The notes beneath the pieces are model-generated. The model searched no databases. It saw nothing but the letters and a program-made list of their open reading frames with translations, and had not been told where the DNA came from. Below, in pieces: positions 46,981 to 58,778 of a DNA stretch of 64,000 bases. The position numbers were made by a program, and so were the translations under genes. How positions within the stretch are numbered: position 1 is the stretch's first letter; each line of letters starts with the position of its first letter. The stretch comes from Varanus komodoensis (Eukaryota > Chordata > Lepidosauria > Squamata > Varanidae), in assembly GCF_004798865.1 (NCBI RefSeq), contig NW_025335317.1, forward strand, positions 24,475,758 through 24,539,757, read 5' to 3'.

Positions 46981-47270
46981 TAAGAGATATCTATTTCTAA
47001 ATTAATTGAAGTATGAGTAATTGTTATCATGCATTTTAAACCACCCCCACATTGCTCTCCACCCTTATACTGAAAGAGGAAAAAACATGAACTGGAAAAA
47101 TTAATATATGAAACCCAAACTCTAAAAAGATCTCCAAAAATAAAAAAGCAGAAGAAAACTTTTTGGCTTCCAGTGATGTAATGGCACAGCATACTGTACC
47201 CAGTCCCTACTCAATCATCAATTATATCAGTGCACTTTAAGACCAACTCAAACTGAAAAGGTTCCTTCAA

Positions 47271-47436
47271 CTACCGAGATAACTTCAATGGCATCTCTTC
47301 CAGCAAAGTGATTCTTTCATCATCAGCTCCACTGTGATTTTTCGCAGGTGGCAACTTAAGTGGGATTGGTGGAAGTTCAGTGCCTTTCTTGGTTTTTGAA
47401 GTAGTCATGACCAAGCACTTCTTCAATGCTCCTGAA
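47271..47436 (-). CDS. Candidate terminal exon, minus strand, gene unknown
   Basis: Read on the minus strand a strong acceptor (TTTTGTTCTACTTTTGCAG) at 47437 is followed by open sequence. One frame gives SGALKKCLVMTTSKTKKGTE, then LPPIPLKLPPAKNHSGADDE and RITLLEEMPLKLSR, then a TAG. Another gives FRSIEEVLGHDYFKNQERH and stops. Neither is recognised. No good donor lies before the stop, so it would be a last exon or a spurious one. It follows the 5' end of the BovB on the same strand by about 300 bases. Codon use is not distinctive. Confidence 0.3.
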
Positions 47437-47639
47437 CTGCAAAAGTAGAACAAAACATAGCCTGAAAAAGCAAAATATAAAAAATAGCAATGCAAATGCT
47501 GATCTCTGAGTAGTAAAATGACCTGGTTTATGTTTTAAACGCTGAAAATTAGAAGACAGGACAGACACTGACTAGTTCACAGTGCCATGTTGGCCAGAAG
47601 CCCAGCTTTAGTCACAAGACTGCATCTAAGAGCACCCTA

Positions 47640-47990
47640 AGCAGTGAATGTGGTCATTCAGGGAGAGAGCAGCCCCTCCGGAACAGGCTGAATGCCCTTC
47701 ATGCGAGAGATGTAACACCCACCACAAGTATTTCCATCTCGCCTGGACTGAGTCTCAGTTAGATGAGGCTGATGCAGCTCATTACCTTGCTGAAGTGCAG
47801 AATCAGAACATCAACCACCTAGAAAAAAGCAGAGATAGAGCTTGGGGTCATTCAGATGTTGGTGACACTTCAGCATATATTGCCAGATAAGCTCTCCCAA
47901 AGGTTTCAGATAGATGTTTGGAAGCATTGCAGGGGGTGGGAAAACAGAAGCAAAACTGGAGGGTCAGAGATGCCATTGAAAGAACCCATT
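47640..47990 (+). repeat. LINE 3'-UTR-like repeat fragment
   Basis: TCTCGCCTGGACTGAGTCTC, then AAAAAGCAGAGATAGAGCTT and GGGGTCATTCAGATGTTGGT, resemble parts of a reptile LINE 3'-UTR repeat that reads 'TGGACTGAGTCTCAGTTT...ACAGAGCTGGGTGTCATCAG'. Open frames of 80 and 120 codons here are accidental. Confidence 0.5.
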
Positions 47991-48431
47991 AAATGGTATG
48001 AATATGGAATGACTAGCACACAATTAATGCCTCATATTAAAAAAGTTCAGTACAAAGAGATACAGCTGGTAACTGAATCCGCATTCAGAAGCCACTTTGA
48101 TGCATGTCTGGTAAGTGAAGGGATGGAACTGCATTTTCAGTCAAGTCTTGTGCCTCCTTTAATTACAAAGATGGTTGTAATGTCTTCCTGCTACTTCTCC
48201 AAATATGGACTGAATTAAGGTACAGCACTTAAAGAGCAAAGAAACTTGCTGGTGGACCACCACAGTGAAGGTGTAGTCCTACCGTTGCACTGTGCTCAAA
48301 ATTTGTGTTTTCAGAGCTGTAACGTGCCGTTGACCATAAGGCGATGATGAGAGTTCTGGAGCAGTAAGTGCCCCCCCTCAAGGGAATAAGGGAAGCCAAA
48401 GAATTCTCGGACAGAATTCTGTTGTAGCTAG

Positions 48432-48890
48432 GTGGAGCTGCAAAAGCCAAGTGAAGTGCAGGAGCTAGAAGAGCAGCAGCACACTGAGAAGAGGAGAATC
48501 TCGAGACAATGGAAAATGAAGCAGAGGAATCTCCCTGGGAAAAGGGTGACAGGAGCTGGAAAACTAGAGGACACTCTCCACCAGTGGAAGTGGTGGGACG
48601 ATGGAAGCACTTTCAGGTATTTGAGGATGAGGCTGGAAGGCAGCCCAAACTGGAACACTATAGGGAACCCCATGCCCCAGCAAGCAAGCAAGAGACTGAA
48701 GGATAGTCCAGCAGAGGCAATAATGCCAACAAGAAGAGAAGAGACGCAGTTGTGGAAGACTCCCAGCTGCAGGGGGCGGAAGCACATGTATGTTGCCAAA
48801 AAATACTCCAGGACATTCCCCCCTTCTGAAACTGTAATGAGCCTTCTGGCAGCTCAAATCCTTTCCCCTTCTTTAAAGCATACTCAGTGA
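48432..48890 (+). other. Open frame of 152 codons, nature unknown
   Basis: The translation begins MELQKPSEVQELEEQQHTEK and continues charged (KRRISRQWKMKQRNLPGK), with no hydrophobic segment and no recognised domain. A shorter frame (48509-48706) and a 123-codon minus frame overlap it. No splice-like borders, polyadenylation signal or repeat match was found. It may be a remnant of an unrecognised element or chance. A host gene is not supported. Confidence 0.25.
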
Positions 48891-49013
48891 ATACACCCTA
48901 AATCACATTAAACTTATTTTTTCTTTTTGTGGCTTTTTCTCACTTTAACATGTTAATTTGTCCTTAATGGCTAATTCCATAGCTAGATTAATAATAAGTA
49001 ACAATTATGCAAG

Positions 49014-49088
49014 TAAATATTATGCAAAAGGAATAATGATTAAATATTATGCAAAAGGAATAATTATCAAATATTATGCAAAAGGAAG
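49014..49088. repeat. Tandem repeat, 27-bp unit, about 2.8 copies
   Basis: The unit TAAATATTATGCAAAAGGAA plus TAATGAT repeats at 49014, 49041 and 49068 with only a few differences. Each unit carries ATTATGCAAA, which resembles bZIP and octamer-type binding sites; whether anything binds is unknown. It lies just upstream of the RTE fragment. Confidence 0.9.
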
Positions 49089-49144
49089 TGCAAAAGTTCC
49101 ATCCTCACCATGAAAACGTTCCCTGGCCCAGATTGTGGTTTAGG

Positions 49145-50810
49145 GTTGTGGGTCAGACCATGAACTGCTCGCTGCCAAGGTAAAGTTCAAGTGCTGCAGT
49201 CTCAAACAGCCACCTGTCAATCAAAAATTTGATATCGAGTAGATTCCCTGCTGTATGCAGTTGAAATTGAAAGCAGATTTGAACTGCTCAACATCACAGA
49301 AAGAGAACCAGATGAACTATGGGAGGAAATAAAAACAACTGTCACTGAAGCAGCTCAGAAACATACTCAATACAAGAAATCAACAAATTTGGCAAGGTGG
49401 ATATCAGAAGTCACAATAAAGACTGCAAAAGAGAGAAGGTAAGCAAAAGCCATGGGTGACAGGGAAGAAATGAGAAGACAACATGTAAAGTTCCAGAGAG
49501 AGGCAAGAAAAGATCAAGAGAAGTACTGGGCGGAACAGTGCAAGAAATTAGAGGAAGCAGCCAAGAGAGGTCATACAAGAGAGTGCTTCACATGTGAAGA
49601 AGGCCAGAAAACCCTGTATGGCAAGAAAGGCTATGGACACAATGGGCAGGAATTGCACGACAAACAAGCAATCAGGGAAAGATGGTGGGAACATGCAGAA
49701 CTGCTTTACCCAAATGAAAATCAAGACCAAGCTTTAAAAAGAGAAGCTGGTCTAACAGAACTGGAACCAGATATCCTGGAGGGCACTCAACCAGTTGCCT
49801 AACCGCAAAGCCCTCGGAGTTGGGGGAATTCCACCAGAGTTGCTGAGATCACTGCCAACAAAAGTAGTGACAGAGCTTGCCAAGCTGTATGGAAATCTGG
49901 TCAGTGGCCAAAAGAATGGAAAAGGTCAGTGTTGGTCCCAATACCAAAAGGGTGCTATGAAAGACTGCTCCAACCACCAAACCATAGCCTTGATACCACA
50001 TGTGAGTAAAATCCTCTTGAAGATAATTCAGCACCATTTGAACACAACCACCAACAGAAAACTGCCTGATGTACGAGCAGGATTTCCTAAAGTAAGAGGA
50101 AGGTGAGATCACGTTGCCAATCCAAGTGAAAAATCTGGATTGCACCTTAACATCAAGAAAACAAAGATAACAATGACTGCAGAGGATACGGCTTGATAGT
50201 GAGACCATTGAAACAGTAAAGGAATTCAACTTCCTGGGATCTAAAATTGACCAGTGTGGTGACCATAGTCCTGAGATCAGAAGACACATAGCACTTGGAA
50301 GAAATGCAATGTCTGGCATGCATAACATCTGGAAGAGTTAAGATATCAGCCTCCCTACCAAATGCAGATCATTCTGCATTTTTCCAACTCCTATGTATCA
50401 CTGTAAAACTTGGACTCTGAAAAAGGCAGTTAAAAGAAGGGTGGACGCCCTTCGAATTGTGGTGCTGGAGACAACTATTGCACCTCCCAGGGGCTACACA
50501 AATCACAAACAAAGAAGTCCAAGGCTGAGCCACACCAAAAGGATCAACTGAAGCCAAGATCACCGAACAAAGACTGTCATACTTCAGCCATGTCAGGAGA
50601 GTGGACTCACTTGAGAAATCTATCATGCTAGGCGTGAACAGCAGGAAAGGAGAAGAGGCCACCCCAGCACACTCTGGCAGGACACCGTAAAGAAAGACAT
50701 GGCCGTTCTGAAGGAAGCAATGTGAGGCAGAGGAGCATGGAGAGCAATGATCCCTAGAGTGGCCAAGGGCTGGACTCAGCTGAATGGATGACGACAACAA
50801 TGCTATATTC
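49145..50810 (+). mobile_element. RTE-clade LINE, internally deleted
   Basis: Plus-strand ORF2 parts in order: the endonuclease end SDHELLAAKVKFKC (about 49153), FELLNITEREPDELWEEIKT, FQREARKDQEKYWAEQCKKL (49490-49550), LTELEPDILEG, then NRKALGVGGIPPELL and WSQYQKGA/IPKG, SNHQTIALIPHVSKILLKII (49960-50025), KLPDVRAGFPKVRGR. It then jumps at about 50115 to GLHLNIKKTK, omitting the RT catalytic YADD region. It continues with FNFLGSKI-like, NQVEHHNSK-like and LGVNSRKG parts, ending near GAATGGATGACGACAACAAT. Several frameshifts. It belongs to RTE but differs clearly from the BovB copies. Inactive. Confidence 0.85.
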
Positions 50811-50814
50811 CAGA

Positions 50815-52450
50815 CTTCTCTATATCAGTCAGACACTTGGTAATCATATTTTATTTTCCAATTCTTAGCTAAAATTAGTCTCACTGCAGTTATTAAATTT
50901 GATTTTAATTCATTATTATTCCTACTCCATTTTATCAGACATTAAAAATAATGCAATCTCATGCAATATGTCTATATTTAGACTGCACTCTTTAAGAAGC
51001 TCTTTCCAAAATTTCATTATATATTCATATTCCCACCACATATGAACATATGTACCCACCTCATGACCACATCTCCAACATAAATTGGAGTATTTATTAT
51101 CTATACAATTCAACTTCACTGGGGTTAAGTACCACTTCAGTACAATTTTGTAGAAATTTTCCTTTATTCATACTGGCATACATTTTAATATCCTCTTCGT
51201 CCAAATATCTGCCCAATCTTTCTTACTAATATTTTTTCTCAAATCTATTTCCCATGTTCCTTTAAGTGATTATATTGATCCTGTTCTTCTGGTATCTTAT
51301 AGATTTCACTTACTGTCTCCTTCATTCGCATATTGTCTTGTTTTCCCTTTTCTATAATCATATCTTCAAATTGTGTGTAAGCCCTGCATTGACTTTTTTC
51401 CTCATCCATTCTCTGCCACAGGCACTTCAATTGAATATACCAAGTTATATCCTCCTCTCCTAGTACTGCTTTTATCTCCCCATTTTTATCCATTTTCTCT
51501 AACCAATCTTTTAATCTAACTAATTTTTATTCCTTAAAGTTTTTGCTAAATTCTCCCTTAAGTTTAATGGAGTCTAATTCAATAATTGAACACAATGGTG
51601 AAAATAAAGACATAAATTTCCCTTTTTGCTCATTCCCAATTTGCAATGTATTCTTAATGAAACAATTGTCTACCTTTTAGATAATATTTTTATTCCCATA
51701 ATTAAAAATAAAATCTATCAAGGAACCTTATAATTGGGAAGATTCTAGTTTTTGCCATATTAACTTATCAGGTTGTAATATAATATCCTGTATATACCAC
51801 AATTGATTAACTATATAAAATAACTTTATTTTAGGGATGCCCAATCCCCCTACCTTTTGTGAGCTTTTAAATTTACTTTTGCTTTTTTATCCCTACTACA
51901 AAACTTATTAATTGTATCTTGCCATTCTTTTAATTCTTTATCTATTATCTTAATAGGTAGCATCATAAATATGAAATTAATCTTAGGCAATATTTTCATC
52001 TTACATAATGCTATTGTCCCAATCCCAGATAATCCAATCTTTCTAAATTCAATCATTTTCTCTTTTATTTCTTTTTCAACTTATCAAAATCACTCTTTTC
52101 TAAGCATTCTATTTTTTTAGTAATATTAATACCTAAATTCTTGATAACTCTAGATAATCTTGAATTACTTATAATTTTTCCTTCTCTTCTTTAGGACTGT
52201 TAAATAACATCAGTTCTGATATATTCTAATTTATCCTTAAATCTGCCATCTCTTCAAATTCTTCCAAATGTAATCTATCCTGATCCATAAATTCTAATGT
52301 GTCCCTTATTGTGAATAAAGTATCACCAGCAAATAGACCGATCTTAATCTCATTTGAAAACCTATACCTTTTATTATATCACCATTCCTAACACTATATT
52401 TGCTAATAATTTTATAACTAATGCACATATATTTAATATTGCATTCAGCA
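50815..52450 (-). mobile_element. L1 LINE ORF2 fragment, minus strand
   Basis: On the minus strand it reads IGLFAGDTLFTIRDTLEFMD (about 52350; the RT FADD box with D changed to G) and EKEKL. Then comes GIGTIALCKMKILPKINFIF, MMLPIKI, KEWQDTINKFCSRDKKAKVN (52010-51870), then a cysteine-containing C-terminus NLCWRCGHEVGTYVHMWWEY (51090-51030). This is the L1 ORF2 order. It is 5'-truncated, with several stops. No poly-A remains at its 3' side, which abuts the RTE 3' end. Old and inactive. Confidence 0.85.
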
Positions 52451-53174
52451 GGCTCCCTGGAGCACTTTCAGGGGGTTGAAGGAGCTGCCATAGTAGGGGG
52501 TGGGGGTGAGTTCCACCAGCACAGTTGATTCAGCAATAGCCACAAATTACAACAGACATTCTTCCAAAATAATGAGTCACGTTTAAGTAGCATCAGTCTA
52601 GGCCACAAATATTTGCACTGGCATTTAAACAAGCTTTAGAAAAATCCCATGCAAGAAAAGATGGATTAAATATATGGAAAAGTGAGTGTGTTGCTCAAAT
52701 AAATCAAGCTCTGAAAATATTTTTCACTTGCATGATTGCACGGGGATCCTCTTTGGTTTAGAGTGTCCAAACACATGTACTTAATATATTCCCTGTGCCT
52801 GGGAAACATCTTAGCCTGGAGAGAGTAGGACAGAACATTAGTTGATCCTCTGTTGGCTAAGAACGTGATTTTCGTCTTGGAAATAATAATAACATCAGCC
52901 TTGGCCTTGCAATTCAGGGAGATGACCTGGACCCGGCACTCTGTCAAAAGCTTCCCACATGGCAACAGTAAGCGTGGGAAAATGATAGGTCACCAACTGG
53001 TTGTATGTGGGTGGGGGAGTGTTCATCTTTTGCATGAAGCATCAGCATGAAGCAGGCCAAGGGCAAAGGCAGGTGGGTTTTGAGAGGGCGGAGGAGTAGC
53101 ATGGGAAGGTTTGCTGAGCCAGAGAGCTGGTGGTGCAGCCAGGGCTGTACTTGCAGTTAGGCCTAATGTCGAGC
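52451..53174. other. Unassigned sequence
   Basis: No supported gene. A 99-codon minus frame (52666-52965) has no motif or splice-like borders. Confidence 0.4.
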
Positions 53175-53300
53175 CAGACCCTTGGCACATCCAGCCCAGT
53201 ACCGCTGACACTGACAGCAGCTTTCTAGGGTTTCAGATAGGACTACTCCCAGCCCACACTGCGTGTGTTGGAGACTGAACCTTCTGCATCCACTGATCTG
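53175..53300 (-). repeat. tRNA-derived SINE, minus strand
   Basis: Plus strand CACATCCAGCCCAGTACCGC, then CAGCTTTCTAGGGTTTCAGA, CCCAGCCCA, and CTGAACCTTCTGCATCC follow the order of the SINE at 27415-27545. The tRNA-like head lies at the right side and is degraded. Confidence 0.6.
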
Positions 53301-53526
53301 CAGCCCAGTGGCCCTACAGACCACAACTCTATTGGCCGAGGTGGACTCAAACTACCAACCAGGGAGAGGTAGGTGATGGTCCAGGTAGTGGCAAAAGGGC
53401 CCAACATCAGTAGCTGAGCTGGCACAGCCCATCAGGTTTGACACTGCTTGCTGGACCATCTATTCTTATTTTATTTGGGGGCAACCAGCCAGCTATGTTC
53501 ATGGATACAGGTGTTCATTTTATTAT

Positions 53527-53555
53527 TTTAAGTAGATAGATACATAGATAGATGC
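53527..53555. repeat. GATA-type microsatellite
   Basis: AGTAGATAGATACATAGATAGATG: about five interrupted GATA/CATA units. Confidence 0.85.
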
Positions 53556-56314
53556 TCTTTGCTGCACAGAATGGTGTTTGTTTCCAAGCAAATGTGTTTC
53601 ACATCAGGGCAGCAGAAGCAAAGACCATTTTATTCCTGTAGTTGTAATGGTACTCTGGTTTGAGTGAGCATAAAATGCAAAATAACAGAGTGTTTATTTT
53701 TAAGAAAGTGGTGCTTTAAGAAAGGTTTTGGCTTTCTTTGGGGTTTTGTTTTTTTTTCTTTTTTCATCTTGGGAGTGTAGAAGCAGTGGCAACGCACGAT
53801 GGTGGAGGGAAGGGCTAAACCTTTGGGAGAAAAGAGAAGGGCTAGTGGCCTGCTCCGCAGCTGAAGTAATAAGCATGGCCAAAGGCAGGGACAAGGGCTT
53901 GTCAGCATCAGGTGGAGAGCATAAATGATCTAGCTGCATCACTGAAAAGAGCAAAGCATGGGGCGAAACCTAATCACTGAGAAGAAATAAAAGAGAAAAA
54001 GAAAAATGGATAATTAATCTGACTCGGCTCAGAATCCTGGACTTGTTTAGCAAAACAGTGGATGTTAAGAGCATGGAGAACCATGGAGCAAGAGATGTGT
54101 GGAGTGTCGCTTGAATTTGTAACAGATCTGAAAATATTTTATGCAGCTGTTTTTCTCCTCACAGAGGAAAAGAACCCAGTATTTTTCCTTCCTAGGTCAG
54201 AAAAGTAACTAGGGAATGACTAGAGCAACTTTGGTAACAAAAATGGCTCTCGGAAAAATGGTTAAGTACCTTTGCTCCATCTCCTGCCCCCTCTTATCCA
54301 CTCTGACCAAATGTGAGCACCACCAGTCCCAGGCATTGCATTCAAGCAGCACGAACAAAACTGAAACAAGAACTATCTAGAGATGCCCGCGCCCCTGTCG
54401 TCATGCCCTAGGTGAAATGCGTAGGAAGTACACTGAGTAATTATCAACCCTAGGAAGTGTTCGCCAATGGATCCCAAACAGGGCCATCCATGAAGTTGTG
54501 CTTCCTCTACGAATGAGGTAAGTACCCCGGGCTAAGTAGAATTCAACACAAAAACCTTATCCAACACATGTCCCAACCCTTCCCCACATCAGCAACTGAA
54601 AATTATGTAAAGACAGGAACGTGCACTGCATGATTCATTACATCGTCAGTGTATTCGACTAAATGATGTGAAAAAAACAATTCTAGGGAATCAAAATGGC
54701 TCTAATAAGCGACAAAACTGAAGGCAGAAGTCCCAATTCATTGGGCTCAGTGTTCAACCAGGCAGGCTGAGAAGCACAGAAATTGTTCTCTTTAGTACCA
54801 GAATAACTCTCAGACTAGCAAGTCTCCTCAGAGTTTTGACCTGAGATCAGAAGGAGATCCCAGAAAATCTGAGGCAAGAAAAATCTTTCCCTATATGCAT
54901 TGTTGGCTTCACCTCATACAAACAGTATATTGATTCAATCAGTATACCTAACATATAGCACATTTGGCAGAACTGAGGTCCGGGATTTAAGCCACAAGGG
55001 CACTAAATCACAAAGTAAGCTTTAAGGCAAACTGATGAAAGCACAAATGGGCAAACACAAGCCTGCACATTGAATCAGATACTGTGGATGTTTGAGCAAT
55101 ACTCATTCTTAAGAAAAACAACAGAATGATGGTGGAAATGGTTATTATTAAAATTATTACTATCACTATTGTTGTCATCATTTTAAGTCACTTCTTGCAA
55201 AAACAGTATGCCCTGAAGAGCAGATATGTGAACCCCTCTGCCTCTGCTAGGAGATAACACCCTTTCCAAAGAAGGAAACAGTGACTTGACTCCTGCTGAA
55301 AGAACACGGCACTTTTTGGAACCTCCTCCTTCTTAGACTAGATCGAGAACTATTTCAACCGTTTTCACTCAGTCTTACGCTGTTTCCTGTGTTTATATGA
55401 TTGTGCTGCATGGATCATCACACACTATAATACAACAGCTTGAAGCGATGACTTGACACTTGCCATGTCCTGGCTCTGCAGAATTTCATAAGTGGCTGTG
55501 GGGCTGACTCACTCAGAAACGCACCACCCCTCATTTGGAAGACACCCTGAATTATCTCATGGCTACTCCTATTTCTGACCATGTCCAAATTTGAGAAGCA
55601 GAAGGAACACCCATCTCTGTTCACTGCATGGCTGTCCAGCTGAGTACTAAGGTTATTATGGCAATTTGGTCAGCACACTTTTAATTCACCTGCTTTTTGA
55701 TTTACCATGATCAAGTGACCAGGAGGAAATAAGTTTATGCTATGGCTTAATCAGTTTTAGATGTGGCTTATTTCCCTGACCGCATGTGCTGATAGCATAG
55801 AAGAGGGATTTGCAAATTGCTTTGCCAGTGTAGCTTTCCATTTCATGCACATGCCAACAAGGATAGCAAGCCACCCGCAACCCATGGGGTGTTGCAGAAT
55901 TCTGGAGTGGCAACAAGGCACCCTCCACAAGTTCATGGGATAAGGCAAGCTCCCTTATGAAGCAAATTCACCCCACATAGAGGGTAAAACAAGCCATCAT
56001 AGTTTATTTTCCCCCACCATTATTTGGTTAACAGGCCTGATGTGTGGCATTACTTTGGGAAGTAAGTAAGGAGTAAGTAAGAAATAAGGGAATGGTTGTT
56101 AGAAACCATCATAGGTTGCCTGCACATTCCAGTATGGCAGCTAGCAGCTACCTGGCACAGAATGATCTGAACAAGAATGCTTCCCGAAAGGGCTGTTCTC
56201 TTCTTACGAGTTTCAGTTTCTCCCCAGGTTCAGAATTAAACCCCATGGGTATAAGACTCATTCAAGGGAAATGCACTAGAAACTCTGTCATTTGGAACAG
56301 ACCATGAATTTCAT

Positions 56315-56352
56315 GCAAATTAATTCATGTAATTAATTAATTCATGTAATTC
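56315..56352. repeat. Short tandem AATTCATGTAATT repeat
   Basis: AATTAATTCATGTAATTAAT is followed by TAATTCATGTAATTCC, giving two tandem copies of about 17 bases. Confidence 0.8.
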
Positions 56353-56532
56353 CCCCCTTTTTTCTGTATTTAGAATCGGGGCAAATAAAGATCACTAGAA
56401 GTGGGAGTTTTGTAGCAAGCATAAACCTCAAACGGTTTTATGCTAGCTGAGCTGTCATGAATGTCCCCACACCCACCCAAGGACCTCAGAAATTTGAAAC
56501 CCTGTCATTTGAAGAACATGCTGAAAATTCCT

Positions 56533-56650
56533 TTAAGGTACAATCCTATGCATGCGTAGACATGCTGGGAGAGAGAAGCCCTTTTCCATCTAAATTTGCA
56601 TAGAATTGTGCCTAAGTTAGACTTACTTTGAGTACAAGCCTGAGAGTGTA
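56533..56650. repeat. Short palindromic reptile repeat (MITE-like)
   Basis: The left arm GTACAATCCTATGCATGC and right arm GCATAGAATTGTGCC are inverted copies. The interior and the following GACTTACTTTGAGTAC match the family at 15917 and 24075. Confidence 0.5.
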
Positions 56651-57959
56651 TCTACACCACAGACCCTATGCACAAACACACTGAACTCATCTGAACATAC
56701 GTCTGAATTTAAAACAATGCCTAGGATTTTTCTTCAGAAACCGGTTAAATAAACATTAAACGAGGGCTAATATTGACACCTGACTCAGATGCTCGGTATA
56801 TCTTCATTGTCCATGATTCCCTAGAAAGCCAACACTTATTTTGCCTTGTGCTGTTTGTCTGGTGTTTCTTCTCAAAGTAAACTTCCTTCACTCTTATTGC
56901 TTTCCAGATAAGGTTAACATCCTGTCATTCTTTGTATGGAATGCGGAAAGGTGCTTAAACACCAGAAAGAATCAAAATGCTTTAAGGCATGAGATACCTA
57001 CGTAGAGATTTCATAACTGAAGTTTTCAGAACAAACATATTTTGAATGGGAAACTTAAGCCATTTTTGGGTGTTTTTGTCTCAGCTTCCTGTGAAATCTT
57101 AGAGATAGCCACAGGCAGAGACAGATGCATCTGGGAGCCCTGCAATGAAGGTCCACCTGTACACTCTACTCAGAGTAACTTGAGCCTACCAAACCTGTCA
57201 TTTGGAACTCTTTGTCTAATCCACTTTCCTCATCCGTGGACACCTGCACCATTAAGCAAAACTGGACATGCCTACAGAGGAAGATAAGAGGCCAGAATGT
57301 TCCTCTGCCTGCTGAGTTCTCTCAAGTGAAATTCCATCACCAGTGAGACATGCAGGAAATCTTACCCACCATCTGTGTCTCAGGTCAAGGCTCTAAGCGT
57401 CCCCTTCTTTCCTACAGGATCTGGGCTGCTTTTCAATACTGTATGTTCCCCAGTTGTATTTGGGAAGCACATCATAACAAACACAATCTTCTCAAGCACA
57501 TCTTCTACACAAACATAGAAAAACATCCACACACAGTACCACTATCAGTGATACAGATGTCACATCAGCATTGGCTGTTTTAGTGTCCTTGACAAGGATG
57601 TTGTTTAGGCAAAACTTAGTATAATGGGTGGATTGGTTGTGATTTGTTCTAAACTGCTAACAAGATTCAGTAGGTTTCTATAAGATAGCTGTATAATATA
57701 AGTTTCTACATTAATCATTCTTCAAAACACACATAGTAGGAGTGATTAAACACGCAGAGTTTATTTACTTCAGTGTAAGCATATGCAGCCCTAATTTGGA
57801 TCAGAATCCTGCTGCTCCAATGGGAAAATTTAAGAATCCCCCTCCACATTTTCACCCTGAAATCTTACCCACCCCTTTATGGTGGGCATAAAGAGAAAAG
57901 AAAAAGCATCTGCCCAGGTTTCCAGGGGTTGAATCCAGACTTAGTAACATAGAGAGTAG

Positions 57960-58778
57960 AGCTCTAAATGCAGTTGCAACAAGATGGGGAATACTTGGCT
58001 CAACGATACTGCAAGTGAGAAGGATCTTAAAGTTGCTGTAGGTCACAAGCTGAATATGAGACAACAATATGATGTAGCAGCAAAAAGGGCAAATGTTATT
58101 TTTGGCTGTATTAATAGAAGTATCACTTCCATATTCCATGAAGTTCTAGTTCCCCTTTATGCAGCACTGGTTGGGCCTCATCTGGAGTACCATGCCCAGT
58201 TCTGACCACCACCGTTTAAGAAAGATGCAGACAAGCTGGAAAGAATCCAAAGGACAAAAAGGATGACCTGGGGACTGGAAACAAAGCTCTATAAGGAAAG
58301 ATTGAAAGAACTGGGCATGCTTAGCCTCAAGAATAGAAGACTGAAGGGAGATGTGATGGCACTCTAGACATATTTGAAAGGCTGTCACAAAGAGGAAGGT
58401 CAAGATATCTTCTTGATCATTTCAGAATGCAGGACAGGGAATAACTGACACAAATGATAGGAAACCAGATTTTGGCTTGATATCAGGAACAATTTCCTGG
58501 CTGTTAGAATGGTATGACAATGGAACCAATGACCTTAAGTTACAAGAAACCAGTTTTTAACTAGATATCAGGAAAAATTTTCCTGTTAGAACAGTAGAAT
58601 GGAATCAATGACCTAGGGAGGTTGGGGGCTCTCCCACACCAGAGGCATTCAAGATGCAACTGGACAGCCAGCTGAGCAGGATGGTTGAATCTGGAGGCCT
58701 GCCCTGAGCAGGGAGTTGTACCCAATAGACCTCTGGCCTTTTCCAGTTCTACTATTTCATGATCCTTTGAAGCATTGC
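57960..58778 (+). mobile_element. CR1 LINE 3' part
   Basis: The translation: MGNTWLNDTASEKDLKVAVG, KLNMRQQYDVAAKRANVIFG, VPLYAALVGPHLEYHAQF (58150-58205), then FKKDADKLERIQRTKRM, YKERLKELGMLSLKNRRLKG and DVMAL. A 3' part follows, ending GACCTCTGGCCTTTTCCAGT and TCTACTATTTCATGATCC, the usual CR1 terminus. A tandem duplication of about 75 bases lies inside (58461-58612). Stops and frameshifts. 5'-truncated, no RT catalytic box present. Confidence 0.88.
58461..58612. repeat. Tandem duplication within CR1, ~75-bp unit
   Basis: Both halves read AAACCAG.TTTT..., then GATATCAGGAA, then CTGTTAGAA and AATGGAA(C/T)CAATGACCT, with roughly 20% differences. The duplication is therefore old. Confidence 0.7.

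Larger units (their letters stand above)
53556..57959. other. Mostly unassigned sequence
   Basis: No supported gene. It contains an AAGTAAGT-type tract at 56056-56085, a repeated ATTAATTCATGTAATT motif at 56315-56352 and a short MITE-like repeat (separate entry). A donor-like GAATGAG|GTAAGTACC at 54519 has one open frame upstream but no acceptor with a pyrimidine tract. Confidence 0.4.

Noticed and set aside
48060-48115. Exon-like segment ending at CATGTCTG|GTAAGTGAAG on plus
   Set aside because: There is no pyrimidine tract or convincing acceptor upstream, and the area adjoins a LINE 3'-UTR repeat.
54440-54520. Possible exon ending GAATGAG|GTAAGTACC
   Set aside because: One frame is open, but the upstream AG (CAACCCTAG) lacks a pyrimidine tract and the frame is short.
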